Shown: piece after piece, positions 38,395-47,027 of the stretch
Position numbering within the stretch: position 1 is the first letter of the stretch
Layout of the letters: each line of letters starts with the position of its first letter
Source of the DNA: Herbidospora solisilvae
GTDB lineage: Bacteria > Actinomycetota > Actinomycetes > Streptosporangiales > Streptosporangiaceae
DNA: 64,000 nucleotides
Assembly: GCF_009901565.1 (NCBI RefSeq)
Contig: NZ_WXEW01000009.1
Span: 372,001 to 436,000, forward strand
Direction of reading: 5' to 3'
The notes under the pieces: generated by a model
The model's input: the letters and a program-made list of their open reading frames with translations, nothing else
What the model was told of the DNA's origin: nothing
Database searches by the model: none
Program-made: the position numbers and the translations under genes

Positions 38395-39060
38395 TCAGAG
38401 CAGAGGGGGGAAGACGGCTTCCGGAGCGGAGCCGCGCACCGTGATCTCGCCCACCGCGACGTCGATCACGCCGTCGATCTCCCGGATCTCCCTGAGAAGC
38501 CTGCGGAGCTCCAGGTCCCCGATCTCTCCGGCGACGGTGACCATCCCTTTGTCGACATCGCAGGTGATCGTCTCGGGATTCGCGGCGGCCGCGTGGACGG
38601 CGGCCGTGACGTCGGCCTCCAGCTCGGCCGCCGGACGGAGGAACACCCGCAGCAGGTCGAACTGGTGGACGGTGCCGCAGACCCGCCCGGTGACCGGGTC
38701 GATCACCGGAAGCTGCTTCACACGGTGCTCGTGCATCAGCCGCGCGGCGGACTTCACCGACGTCCCCGGCGTCACGACGATCGCGGGCGAGGTCATCAGC
38801 TCGGCCGCCCGCACCGCCCGCTCCTTGCGCTGCCGCGCCCGGTTGCCCGGGCCGAACGAGGCGAACGTGCGCCGGGGGACGATCTCCCGCAGCAGCAGGT
38901 CGTCCTCCGACACGACTCCGACGGGGCGGCGGTCGGCGTCGACGACGGCGACGGCGCCGACCTTGAACCGCTGCATGGCGGACAGGATCTCGGCGAAGTC
39001 CGCCTCCATCTCCACGGCGATCGCCACGCGGCCCATGACGTCTTTGACCTCAACGGACAT
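38395..39060 (-). CDS. CBS-CBS-BON protein (221 aa)
   Basis: CBS modules MSVEVKDVMGRVAIAVEMEA and AAELMTSPAIVVTPGTSVKS are followed by a BON-like domain (TCDVDKGMVTVAGEIGDLEL). Its start overlaps the end of the USP gene upstream by 11 bp (39050-39060), so the pair is translationally coupled. The DevR-like sites before that USP gene should control both. Confidence 0.88.
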   Translation of the reverse strand: MSVEVKDVMGRVAIAVEMEADFAEILSAMQRFKVGAVAVVDADRRPVGVVSEDDLLLREIVPRRTFASFGPGNRARQRKERAVRAAELMTSPAIVVTPGTSVKSAARLMHEHRVKQLPVIDPVTGRVCGTVHQFDLLRVFLRPAAELEADVTAAVHAAAANPETITCDVDKGMVTVAGEIGDLELRRLLREIREIDGVIDVAVGEITVRGSAPEAVFPPLL

Positions 39061-39937
39061 GATTCTCTGCCCCCTCCACAGGTGCGTCGGGCCGGACGAC
39101 GGCGACCGGGCACTCGGCGTGGTGCAGGACGGCCCGGCTGACCGAGCCCATCAGCGCCGAGGCGACCGCGCTCCGGCCGTGCGAGCCCACGACGAGCAGG
39201 TCGGCGCCCGCGGAGGCGTCCACCAGGGCCGCGACGGGATGGCTCAGGCGCACGTCCTCGATGACCTTGATCTCCGGGTACCGCTCCCGCCAGGGATCGA
39301 GGATCCCCGCGACCACGGCGTGCTGCGCGGTGCCGATCTCCTCCAGGTCGTAGATGATGCCGGGCGCGTACGCGTGCACCGGCTCCATCCAGGCGCGCAC
39401 CGCCCGCAGGGTGCTGTAACGCGACCGGGCCTGCTCGAACGCGTAGGCCAGCGCGGGCTGCGCGGCGGGGGAGTCGTCCACGCCGACGACGATCTCGCCG
39501 GTGGGCAGTCCCGGAAGGTGGCGGACCACCACCACGGGACCGGGCACGTGCCCGGCGACGTGCGAGCTCACCGACCCGACGACCGCGCCCGCGAAGCCGC
39601 CCATGCCCCGGGTGCCGACGACCAGCTCCGCCGCCTCGGTGGCGGCCCGGCGCAGGACGTCCGCCGGCCGGCCCTCGATCTGCTCGGTGACGACGGTGAT
39701 CCCGGGCTGTCTGGCCTTGGCGGCCCTCTCGGCCTCTTGGAGGACGCGGACCGCGCCCCGGGACAGCGCGTCCTCCAGGTGGGGGTTGGGGAACTTGGGG
39801 ATCTCGTGCGGGGACCGGTCGACGGCGAAGACGACGCGCAACGGCAGGCCGGTCCGGGCCGCGTCGTCCGCGGCCCACTCGATGGCGGCGACGGTGGCCG
39901 GTGAACCGTCCACACCGACGACGATGGCTTCTTTCAT
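39050..39937 (-). CDS. Tandem universal stress protein (295 aa)
   Basis: Two USP domains: MKEAIVVGVDGSPATVAAIE to VVGTRGMGGFAGAVVGSVS, and GEIVVGVDDSPAAQPALAYA to VVGSHGRSAVASALMGSVS. Both retain the glycine-rich ATP loop. The ATG at 39937 has AGGAGGAG directly upstream; the longer open frame reaches back across the DevR-like boxes and is not coding. It is the first gene of a two-gene unit with the CBS-BON gene. Confidence 0.93.
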   Translation of the reverse strand: MKEAIVVGVDGSPATVAAIEWAADDAARTGLPLRVVFAVDRSPHEIPKFPNPHLEDALSRGAVRVLQEAERAAKARQPGITVVTEQIEGRPADVLRRAATEAAELVVGTRGMGGFAGAVVGSVSSHVAGHVPGPVVVVRHLPGLPTGEIVVGVDDSPAAQPALAYAFEQARSRYSTLRAVRAWMEPVHAYAPGIIYDLEEIGTAQHAVVAGILDPWRERYPEIKVIEDVRLSHPVAALVDASAGADLLVVGSHGRSAVASALMGSVSRAVLHHAECPVAVVRPDAPVEGAENHVR

Positions 39938-39988
39938 GGCTCCTCCTGGGGTCACCTCCATGACACTCCGCCCGGACTCGCCTCCCCA

Positions 39989-40024
39989 GGGACGAAGGTC
40001 CCTGCCGAGGGAGGCGAAAGCACC
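39989..40024 (-). promoter_or_regulatory. DevR-like boxes before usp at 39937
   Basis: GGGACGAAGGTCCC (39989-40002) is a near-perfect palindrome 51 bp before the ATG. GAGGCGAAAGCACC (40011-40024) is a weak copy centred exactly 22 bp further upstream, ending just before the GAPDH stop codon. Confidence 0.75.
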
Positions 40025-40041
40025 GGACCTGGTCATCGCCG

Positions 40042-41034
40042 TCATTCGGCGGCGATGCGGCCGGCCGTCTCGGCCAGGCGGCTGGCGTAGCCCCACTCGT
40101 TGTCGTACCAGCCGAAGACCTTCACCAGGTCGCCGTCGACCTGGGTGAGCGGAGCGTCGAACACGCAGGACGCCGGGTCGCCGATCACGTCGCTGGAGAC
40201 CAGCGGAGCGGTGCTGAAGCGGAGCACACCCGCGAGAGGACCCTCTCCGGCCTGCGCGAAGGCGTGGTTGACCTCCTCGACGGTCGTCCGGCGGGACACG
40301 ACGGCCGACAGGTCCGTGAGGGAACCGTCGGTGACGGGGACCCGGAGGGCGACGCCGTCCAGGCGTCCGGACAGCGCGGGCAGGACCTCGCCGACCATGC
40401 GGGCGGCGCCGGTCGTGGTGGGGATGATGTTGACGGCGGCCGAACGGGCGCGGCGCGGGTCCTTGTGGGGCGCGTCGAGCAGGCGCTGGTCGCCGGTGTA
40501 AGCGTGGACGGTGGTCATGAAGCCCTTGACGAGCCCGAACGTGTCATCGAGCACCTTCACCATCGGCGCCACGCAGTTGGTGGTGCAGGACGCCATGGAG
40601 ATGATCCGGTGTGTGGCCGGGTCGTAGGCGGCGTCGTTGACACCGGGCACGATCGTGACGTCCATGCCCTTGCCGGGTGCGCTCACCAGCACCTTCCGCG
40701 CGCCGTTCTTCAGGTGCGTCTCCACGTCGGCGCGGGCGCGGAACCGGCCGGTCGCCTCGATGACCAGGTCCACGCCGTAGGCGCGCCAGTCGATGCCGGA
40801 GGGGTGGTGGTGGCCGGTCACCGGTATGCGCACGCCGCCGACCACGAGGCCGCCGGGGGTGGAGGTCACCGGTCGGTCGTAGGTGCCGTGGGTGGAGTCG
40901 TGCTTGAGCAGGTGGGCCAGCGCCTCGGGGTCGGCGAGGTCGTTGACGGCCACGATGTCCAGGCCGCGGTCAAGACCTGCCCGCAGCACAGCCCGGCCGA
41001 TCCGCCCGAATCCGTTGATGCCGATCCTCGTCAT
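40042..41034 (-). CDS. gap: Glyceraldehyde-3-phosphate dehydrogenase (330 aa)
   Basis: MTRIGINGFGRIGRAVLRAG is the NAD-binding Rossmann start. The catalytic Cys150 lies in SMASCTTNC, and VKGFMTTVHAYTGDQRLLDA and KVFGWYDNEWGYASRL follow as in all type I GAPDHs. The reaction is GAP + NAD + Pi to 1,3-bisphosphoglycerate. Being placed in the hypoxia island and divergent from pflB, it is likely a second, condition-specific copy that channels GAP from phosphoketolase into lower glycolysis (inference). GGAGGAG precedes the ATG at 41034. Confidence 0.95.
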   Translation of the reverse strand: MTRIGINGFGRIGRAVLRAGLDRGLDIVAVNDLADPEALAHLLKHDSTHGTYDRPVTSTPGGLVVGGVRIPVTGHHHPSGIDWRAYGVDLVIEATGRFRARADVETHLKNGARKVLVSAPGKGMDVTIVPGVNDAAYDPATHRIISMASCTTNCVAPMVKVLDDTFGLVKGFMTTVHAYTGDQRLLDAPHKDPRRARSAAVNIIPTTTGAARMVGEVLPALSGRLDGVALRVPVTDGSLTDLSAVVSRRTTVEEVNHAFAQAGEGPLAGVLRFSTAPLVSSDVIGDPASCVFDAPLTQVDGDLVKVFGWYDNEWGYASRLAETAGRIAAE

Positions 41035-41095
41035 GGTCTTCTCCTCCGTTTCGTCGAGCCGAGCCGATCGTCCGGCTGTGGTCCCGGCCGGCGTA

Positions 41096-41132
41096 GAGGC
41101 GAAGACCGCAGGATCGAGGTGACTTTGGTCCT
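41096..41132. promoter_or_regulatory. DevR-like boxes between gap and pflB
   Basis: GTGACTTTGGTCCT (41119-41132) is the better site. GAGGCGAAGACCGC (41096-41109) is weaker, with centres 23 bp apart. They lie 62 bp before gap and 84 bp before pflB, and could act on both divergent promoters. Confidence 0.6.
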
Positions 41133-41215
41133 GGTCAGGCGTGACCTCCGGGTCGTGATCGGCGGCCGGCCACGCGCGAGAGTGAGAGGTGCCGATCGAT
41201 CTGAGGGGGTACGTG

Positions 41216-43450
41216 ATGACGCTCACCGAGGCCTGGAGAGGGTTCCGAGGCACGACGTGGCGCACGATCGTCGACGTCCGCGCGTTCATCCAGGCCAACT
41301 ACACGCCGTACACCGGAGACGAGGGATTCCTCGCCGGGCCCACCCCCCGGACGAAGACCGTGTGGGACACGGTCGCCGGGATGCTCCCCGAGGAGCGGCG
41401 GCGAGGGATCTACGACGTCGACGTCGCCACGCCCTCGTCGATCACCGCACACGCTCCCGGCTACATCGACCGGGACAACGAGCTGATCGTGGGACTGCAG
41501 ACCGACGCGCCGCTCAAGCGGGCGATCATGCCCCAGGGCGGGCTGCGCATGGTCGAGAACGGCCTGGCCGCCTACGGCTACGAACTCGACCCGAAGGTGA
41601 AGGAGATCTTCACCAAATACCGGAAGACCCACAACGACGGCGTCTTCGACGCCTACACCCCCGAGATCCGGGCCGCCCGCCGCGCCGGCCTGATCACCGG
41701 CCTGCCCGACGCCTACGGCAGAGGCCGCATCATCGGCGACTACCGCCGCGTCGCCCTGTACGGGGTCGACCGGCTCGTCGAGGCCAAGAAGGCCGAACTC
41801 GGCGCGCTGGACGACGCCTTCTCCACCGACGCGGTGATCCGCGACCGGGAGGAACTGAACGAACAGATCCGCGCCCTGCACGAGCTGCGCGCGATGGCCG
41901 CCTCCTACGGCCACGACATCGGCGGCCCGGCCACCACCGCCCACGAGGCCGTGCAGTGGCTCTACTTCGCCTACCTGGCGGCGGTCAAGGAGCAGAACGG
42001 CGCGGCGATGTCGCTGGGCCGCACCTCGACGTTCCTGGACGTCTACCTCGAACGCGACCTGGCCGAAGGCCGGATCACCGAGGAACGCGCCCAGGAACTG
42101 GTCGACGACTTCGTGATCAAGCTGCGGATCGTCCGGTTCCTGCGCACTCCCGAGTACGACCAGCTCTTCTCCGGCGACCCGACCTGGGTGACCGAGTCGA
42201 TCGGCGGCATCGGCGACGACGGCCGCCCCCTGGTGACCCGCACGAGCTTCCGCTACCTGCAGACGCTGCGCAACCTCGGCCCCGCGCCGGAGCCCAACCT
42301 CACGGTGTTCTGGTCGCCCCGCCTGCCGGAGCCGTTCAAGCGCTTCTGCGCCACCCTGTCGATCGAGACGAGCTCGATCCAGTACGAGAGCGACGAGCTC
42401 ATGCGCCCGGTCTTCGGCGACGACACGGCCATCGCCTGCTGCGTCTCCGCGGCCCCCGTTGGACACCAGATGCAGTTCTTCGGTGCCCGGGTCAACCTCG
42501 CCAAGACCCTCCTGTACGCCATCAACGGGGGTCGCGACGAGATGACCGGCGACCAGATCGCTCCACCGACGCCCCCGCTGACCGGGGATCACCTGTCCTA
42601 CGACGAACTCGCCCCGGCCTTCGACCACATGATGGACTGGCTGGCCCGCACGTACGTGAACGCGCTCAACGTCATCCACCACATGCACGACAAGTACGCC
42701 TACGAGCGCGTCGAGATGGCCCTGCACGACCACCCGATCAAGCGCACTTTGGCGTGCGGCATCGCCGGCCTGTCGGTCGCCGCCGACAGCCTCTCGGCCG
42801 TCAAGTACGCGCGCGTGCGGGTGATCCGCGACGCGTCCGGCCTGGCCGTCGACTACGAGGTCGAGGGCGATTACCCGGCCTTCGGCAACAACGACGACCG
42901 GGTCGACGCCATCGCCGTCGACCTGGTGCACTCGTTCATGGAGAAGGTCCGCAGGCATCCGGCGTACCGGGGAGCGGAACACACCCAGTCGGTGCTCACC
43001 ATCACCTCCAACGTCGTGTACGGGAAGCACACCGGCAACACCCCCGACGGCCGCCGGGCGGGCCTGCCGTTCGCACCCGGCGCCAACCCGATGAACGGCC
43101 GCGACCGGCACGGCATGATCGCCTCGGCCCTGTCGGTGGCCAAACTGCCCTACGGCGACGCCCAGGACGGCATCTCGCTGACCAACACGGTGACGCCCGA
43201 AGGTCTGGGCCGTACCGAGGAGGAACGCGTCACCAACCTGGCCGGTGTGCTCGACGGGTACATGGACGCCGGCGGCTTCCACATGAACGTCAACGTGCTC
43301 ACCCGCGCCACGCTGCTCGACGCGATGGAACACCCCGAGAAGTATCCGCAGCTCACCATCCGCGTGAGCGGCTACGCGGTGAACTTCGTCCGGCTCACCA
43401 GGGAGCAGCAGCAGGACGTGGTCGACCGCACCTTTCACGGGACGCTGTGA
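41216..43450 (+). CDS. pflB: Pyruvate formate-lyase (744 aa)
   Basis: Glycyl-radical enzyme converting pyruvate + CoA to acetyl-CoA + formate. Both catalytic signatures are present: adjacent Cys408-Cys409 in [12 protein letters not shown], and the C-terminal radical site RVSGYAVNF with Gly719. Full PFL segments such as [20 protein letters not shown] and [19 protein letters not shown] confirm a true PflB rather than a diol dehydratase. The ATG at 41216 (after GAGGGGG) is chosen over an upstream GTG. The radical is destroyed by oxygen, so it can work only when the cell is anoxic. Activase follows directly. Confidence 0.97.
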   Translation: MTLTEAWRGFRGTTWRTIVDVRAFIQANYTPYTGDEGFLAGPTPRTKTVWDTVAGMLPEERRRGIYDVDVATPSSITAHAPGYIDRDNELIVGLQTDAPLKRAIMPQGGLRMVENGLAAYGYELDPKVKEIFTKYRKTHNDGVFDAYTPEIRAARRAGLITGLPDAYGRGRIIGDYRRVALYGVDRLVEAKKAELGALDDAFSTDAVIRDREELNEQIRALHELRAMAASYGHDIGGPATTAHEAVQWLYFAYLAAVKEQNGAAMSLGRTSTFLDVYLERDLAEGRITEERAQELVDDFVIKLRIVRFLRTPEYDQLFSGDPTWVTESIGGIGDDGRPLVTRTSFRYLQTLRNLGPAPEPNLTVFWSPRLPEPFKRFCATLSIETSSIQYESDELMRPVFGDDTAIACCVSAAPVGHQMQFFGARVNLAKTLLYAINGGRDEMTGDQIAPPTPPLTGDHLSYDELAPAFDHMMDWLARTYVNALNVIHHMHDKYAYERVEMALHDHPIKRTLACGIAGLSVAADSLSAVKYARVRVIRDASGLAVDYEVEGDYPAFGNNDDRVDAIAVDLVHSFMEKVRRHPAYRGAEHTQSVLTITSNVVYGKHTGNTPDGRRAGLPFAPGANPMNGRDRHGMIASALSVAKLPYGDAQDGISLTNTVTPEGLGRTEEERVTNLAGVLDGYMDAGGFHMNVNVLTRATLLDAMEHPEKYPQLTIRVSGYAVNFVRLTREQQQDVVDRTFHGTL

Positions 43451-44181
43451 TGGAGGGGGCCGGGGTCATCAGCTCCTGGGACCTGTCGGTCGGCGTCGAC
43501 GGCCCCGGCACCCGGTTCGTCGTCTTCACCTGCGGCTGCCCGCTACGCTGCCTCTACTGCCAGAACCCCGAGACGTGGCACCTGCGCGACGGTCGCCGCG
43601 TCACCGTGGACGAGGTGATGGCCGAGGCGGCGAAGTACCGCCGCTTCATCGACGTCGCGGGCGGCGGCGTCACGATCAGCGGCGGGGAACCGCTGCTCCA
43701 GCCGGGGTTCACCGGCGAACTTCTGCGCCGGAGCCGCGCTCTCGGCCTGCACACCGCCCTGGACACCTCGGGGTATCTCGGCGACCGGGCCACCGACGAA
43801 CTGCTGGCCGACACCGACCTGGTCCTGCTCGACATCAAGTCGGCCGACCCGGTGGGCTACCGCGCCCTCACGGGGGTGGACCTCGCCCCGACGTTGCGCT
43901 TCGCCCGCCGCCTCTCGAATCTGGGCCGGCCGACGTGGATCCGCTTCGTCCTCGTCCCCGGCCTGACCGACAGGGTCCGTGACGTGGACACCCTGGCGGC
44001 CTTCGTGTCGACACTGCGGAACGTGGAGCGGGTCGACGTCCTGCCGTTCCACCGCATGGCCATGGGAAAGTACCGCGAGCTGGGCCTTGAGTTCCCGCTC
44101 GCCGACGTGAGCCCTCCAGGTCCGGAACTGCTCGACCGGGTCCGGCGGCAGTTCCGGAACATGGGCCTCACCTGTGCTTGA
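43450..44181 (+). CDS. pflA: PFL-activating radical SAM enzyme (243 aa)
   Basis: The CxxxCxxC iron-sulfur motif appears as CPLRCLYCQNPE near residues 30-40, with GGGVTISGGEPLLQPGF and LLDIKSADPVGY typical of glycyl-radical activases. It uses SAM and a reduced [4Fe-4S] cluster to install the glycyl radical on PflB. The ATG shares its A with the pflB stop (1-bp overlap), so the two are translationally coupled. The flavodoxin at 54722 is a plausible reductant (inference). Its end overlaps the convergent SRPBCC gene by 14 bp. Confidence 0.95.
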   Translation: MEGAGVISSWDLSVGVDGPGTRFVVFTCGCPLRCLYCQNPETWHLRDGRRVTVDEVMAEAAKYRRFIDVAGGGVTISGGEPLLQPGFTGELLRRSRALGLHTALDTSGYLGDRATDELLADTDLVLLDIKSADPVGYRALTGVDLAPTLRFARRLSNLGRPTWIRFVLVPGLTDRVRDVDTLAAFVSTLRNVERVDVLPFHRMAMGKYRELGLEFPLADVSPPGPELLDRVRRQFRNMGLTCA

Positions 44182-44770
44182 GTTCCGCGCGGTCGCGGAT
44201 TCCGTGCAGCATCCTGCTCTCCATGAACAGGCTCGCCGGCGTCATCACAACGTCGTAGAAGACCTTCGCCGCCCCGCACACGTCAATGCGGTTGCGGCTG
44301 ATCAGCCGGGTGACGCCGTCCTTCTCCCGCAGCAGGAACGACCAGACCCAGTTGCCGTCCTCCGACCGGAACACCAGAGCGCGCTCCGGCTCCAGGACGG
44401 CCACCCGCATGGGCGGTCCTGACGGGCCGAGGGGCAGGACGTCGTCCACCTTGAGGTTCTGGAAGGCCGGGAGTATCTCGTCTGCGCTGTGCATGTCGAG
44501 CCCGAAGAGGTTCTCGATCCAGTCGTAGGTGTAGGCCCCACCGCGGCCGCTGCCCATCTGGACGAGCCATGGCCAGACCGCACTCGCGGGCGCGTCGATC
44601 GAGACGGCCCGGGTCGTCGTCACACCGGGTTCGGGGATCAGCCCGTCGCCCGGCATGGGGCCCTCGATCTCGTTCTCCTCGGCTCCCCAGTTCCGGCACC
44701 AGCGGTTCAGAGCCGGCTGGAGAGCGAGGGCCGTTCCGGCGACGCCGAGGATGATCGTTTTCTTGCGCAT
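44168..44770 (-). CDS. SRPBCC-fold protein with N-terminal helix (200 aa)
   Basis: MRKKTIILGVAGTALALQPA is a short membrane anchor or signal segment. The remainder (VSIDAPASAVWPWLVQMGSG, RGGAYTYDWIENLFGLDMHS, LVFRSEDGNWVWSFLL) is an SRPBCC/polyketide-cyclase-like ligand-binding fold. ATG 44770 follows AAGGAGG. It diverges from the alcohol dehydrogenase across a gap with tandem DevR-like boxes. The ligand is unknown. Confidence 0.85.
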   Translation of the reverse strand: MRKKTIILGVAGTALALQPALNRWCRNWGAEENEIEGPMPGDGLIPEPGVTTTRAVSIDAPASAVWPWLVQMGSGRGGAYTYDWIENLFGLDMHSADEILPAFQNLKVDDVLPLGPSGPPMRVAVLEPERALVFRSEDGNWVWSFLLREKDGVTRLISRNRIDVCGAAKVFYDVVMTPASLFMESRMLHGIRDRAELKHR

Positions 44771-44824
44771 GCCGCCTCCTTGGTCGATCACCTCCACTGT
44801 CCGCTCGCCCGGGCTCTCCGCGGA

Positions 44825-44860
44825 GGGCTAAACGTCACCGCCGGGCGGGACCTAAGCCTC
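44825..44860. promoter_or_regulatory. Tandem degenerate DevR-like boxes, adh promoter
   Basis: GGGCTAAACGTCAC (44825-44838) and GGGACCTAAGCCTC (44847-44860) have centres exactly 22 bp apart. They lie 55 bp before the SRPBCC start and 57 bp before the adh start. Confidence 0.58.
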
Positions 44861-44917
44861 TCCATCCGCTGGTGGGACACGTGCAGGGTGAAACGGAGAG
44901 ATCACAGAGGAGGAGCC

Positions 44918-45928
44918 ATGCAGGCAGCGAGCGTCATCGCTTTCGACAAGCCGATCGTGGTCACGGAGACGCCGGTCCCGGAGCCGGGGCCCGGCCGGGT
45001 CCTCATCCAGATCGAGGCCAGCGGGCTGTGCCACACCGACATCCACGCCGCGCGGGGAGAGTGGCCGATCAAGCCGCGTCTGCCGTTCGTGCCCGGCCAC
45101 GAAGGCGTCGGCATCATCCGGGAGCTCGGCGCCGGCGTCACCGGCCGCCAGGTGGGGGAGCGCGTGGCCGTGCCCTGGCTGGGTTCGGCGTGCGGCACGT
45201 GCGCCTACTGCGTCAGCGGTCAGGAGACGCTCTGCGCTGATCAGTCGAACACCGGATACACCGTCGACGGGTGCCACGCGCAGTGGGCCGTCGCCGACGC
45301 CCGTTATGTGGTGCCCGTTCCCGAAGGCGTCCCGCCGGTCGAGGCGGCCCCCCTCACGTGCGCGGGCGTCACCTCTTACAAGGCGGTCAAGACGTCGCGA
45401 CTGCGACCCGGAGAGGTGGCCGCCGTCTTCGGCATCGGCGGCCTGGGCCATCTGGCCCTCCAATACGCCCGGATCTTCGGCGCGGAAACCGTCGCAATCG
45501 ACGTCACCGAGGTCAAGCTGCGGATCGCGACCCGCCTCGGCGCCGACCACACGGTGAATGCGGCCGAGCAGGATCCCGTCGAGGCGATCATGGAGATGGG
45601 CGGCGCGGACGTGGCGATCGTGCTGGCCGCCGAACCGGCGGTGCTGGAGCAGGCGCACGCGTCCTTACGCCCAGGCGGACGGCTCGTGCTGGTCTCGCTG
45701 CCCAAGGACAACGAGATGCGGCTGCCGATCTTCGAGACCGTGCTCCACGGCCTCAGCGTGATCGGCTCCGTCGTCGGGACCCGCGCCGACCTCGCGGAGG
45801 TGTTCGCGCTGCACGCGGCCGGGCGTACCGAGGTCGTGTGCGAGACGCGCCCGCTCGACGAGATCAACGAGGCCGTGGAGGACGTGCTGTCAGGCCGCGT
45901 GGGCGCGCGCCTGGTGTTCACGTTCTGA
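44918..45928 (+). CDS. Zinc alcohol dehydrogenase (336 aa)
   Basis: The catalytic zinc site is GLCHTDIHAARGEWP and GHEGVGIIRELG; the structural zinc cysteines are in SACGTCAYCVSGQETLC. The NAD-binding loop is FGIGGLGHLALQYAR. It resembles the AdhA/AdhT ethanol-active class. The ATG at 44918 follows AGGAGGAG. It would reduce acetaldehyde to ethanol and regenerate NAD, complementing AdhE. Its 3' end overlaps the convergent gene at 45890 by 39 bp. Confidence 0.95.
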   Translation: MQAASVIAFDKPIVVTETPVPEPGPGRVLIQIEASGLCHTDIHAARGEWPIKPRLPFVPGHEGVGIIRELGAGVTGRQVGERVAVPWLGSACGTCAYCVSGQETLCADQSNTGYTVDGCHAQWAVADARYVVPVPEGVPPVEAAPLTCAGVTSYKAVKTSRLRPGEVAAVFGIGGLGHLALQYARIFGAETVAIDVTEVKLRIATRLGADHTVNAAEQDPVEAIMEMGGADVAIVLAAEPAVLEQAHASLRPGGRLVLVSLPKDNEMRLPIFETVLHGLSVIGSVVGTRADLAEVFALHAAGRTEVVCETRPLDEINEAVEDVLSGRVGARLVFTF

Positions 45929-46888
45929 GCGCGCGACGAGCCTGACGAACGCCAGTCCGGTGAGCGCCGCCACGGTCGCGGCCATGGCGGCGCCTCCGAG
46001 CAGCCCGATCAGGGCGATGAGCCAGACCGGCTGCCCCTCCTGCCAGAGCGGAGTGGACACGGCGGCGAACACGCCGAGCGCCACCGCCCACGCCCCGGCG
46101 GTGGCCGCGATCCACCACGCCGATCCCGGCAGCCGGACGGCGAGCACCCGCCACTGGAGCACACCCATGGCGCACAACCCCACGACGCCGAGCACGACCG
46201 CAAGCACACCACTGACCTGATCACCGACCACGACGGGCACCACCCCCGCGGCCCAGGCCGTCGCCGCCCCGCACGAGGTCGCGCCTGCCCAGGCCAGGGT
46301 CGGCACCCAGGTCAGCACGCTCCGCAGGGCGCAGGCCTGGACGAAGCCGAGAACCAGCCCCTCCACCGCCCCCGCCGTGATGAGCGCCAGCGCCTGGAGC
46401 AGCGGCGACTCCGACCCGGCCACGAGCGCGGCCACCACGGCGGGGACGGCGAAGCCGGCCAGTTCGCCTGCGGTCACCGCACGGAACCACCGCCCCCACG
46501 GGCCGGTCGGCGCGGCTTGAGGGTCGGCAGGGCCGACGACCATGGAGATCGCCACACCGTCGTCCAACGACCGCACCACCGGCTGCCCGAGCTCGGTCAG
46601 CGCCGCGCGGACGGCGGCTGGGCCGGTGGTGGCCGAGCCGTAGGCAGGATGCGCCCGGCCGCGCAGGACCACGGTCAGCGCCGCTCCGCCTTCGAGATTG
46701 CGCCACCAGGTGCGGCCACGTCGGCTGACGACCGTGAGGACGTCGCCGTCCTCGGCGTACCGGACCGGGATCGCGAAGACGCGGCCGGAGCGCCGCCCAG
46801 TGATCACCAGCAGGACGACGAAACGAGACAACAGGTCGTGCAGCGGGGACATCAGTATCCATCGCACCACCGCGTTGACGACACGCAT
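45890..46888 (-). CDS. Deazaflavin-type nitroreductase domain fused to membrane domain (332 aa)
   Basis: The N-terminal about 125 residues (VVLLVITGRRSGRVFAIPVR, DVLTVVSRRGRTWWRNLEGG) match the F420-binding split-barrel DDN family. The rest is about six hydrophobic helices (for example FAVPAVVAALVAGSESPLLQ and VVPVVVGDQVSGVLAVVLGV). I do not recognise the membrane half as a known transporter. The ATG at 46888 follows AAGGAGG. Tandem DevR-like boxes lie between it and adhE. A membrane-tethered F420 or quinone-linked reductase is one possibility (inference). Confidence 0.75.
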   Translation of the reverse strand: MRVVNAVVRWILMSPLHDLLSRFVVLLVITGRRSGRVFAIPVRYAEDGDVLTVVSRRGRTWWRNLEGGAALTVVLRGRAHPAYGSATTGPAAVRAALTELGQPVVRSLDDGVAISMVVGPADPQAAPTGPWGRWFRAVTAGELAGFAVPAVVAALVAGSESPLLQALALITAGAVEGLVLGFVQACALRSVLTWVPTLAWAGATSCGAATAWAAGVVPVVVGDQVSGVLAVVLGVVGLCAMGVLQWRVLAVRLPGSAWWIAATAGAWAVALGVFAAVSTPLWQEGQPVWLIALIGLLGGAAMAATVAALTGLAFVRLVARSEREHQARAHAA

Positions 46889-46942
46889 GGGGACCTCCTT
46901 CATCGGCCCTTCCACCGTCCAGGACGGCGGTCGTCCGGGCAC

Positions 46943-46978
46943 GGGCCGAAGGTCCCCCCGCCTTGGGCCTTTGTGCTC
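46943..46978. promoter_or_regulatory. Tandem DevR-like boxes, adhE promoter
   Basis: GGGCCGAAGGTCCC (46943-46956) and GGGCCTTTGTGCTC (46965-46978) have centres 22 bp apart. They are 55 bp before the membrane-nitroreductase start and 50 bp before adhE. Confidence 0.7.
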
Positions 46979-47027
46979 AGGAACCGCCTCGCGCCGGTGG
47001 GGATGCTGGGGGCGGAGGTGGTCGGAC

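Noticed and set aside
40264-44181. A 1305-aa plus-strand frame covering gap, pflB and pflA
   Set aside because: Only the last 243 residues (pflA) are real; the rest is antisense to gap and a shadow frame of pflB.
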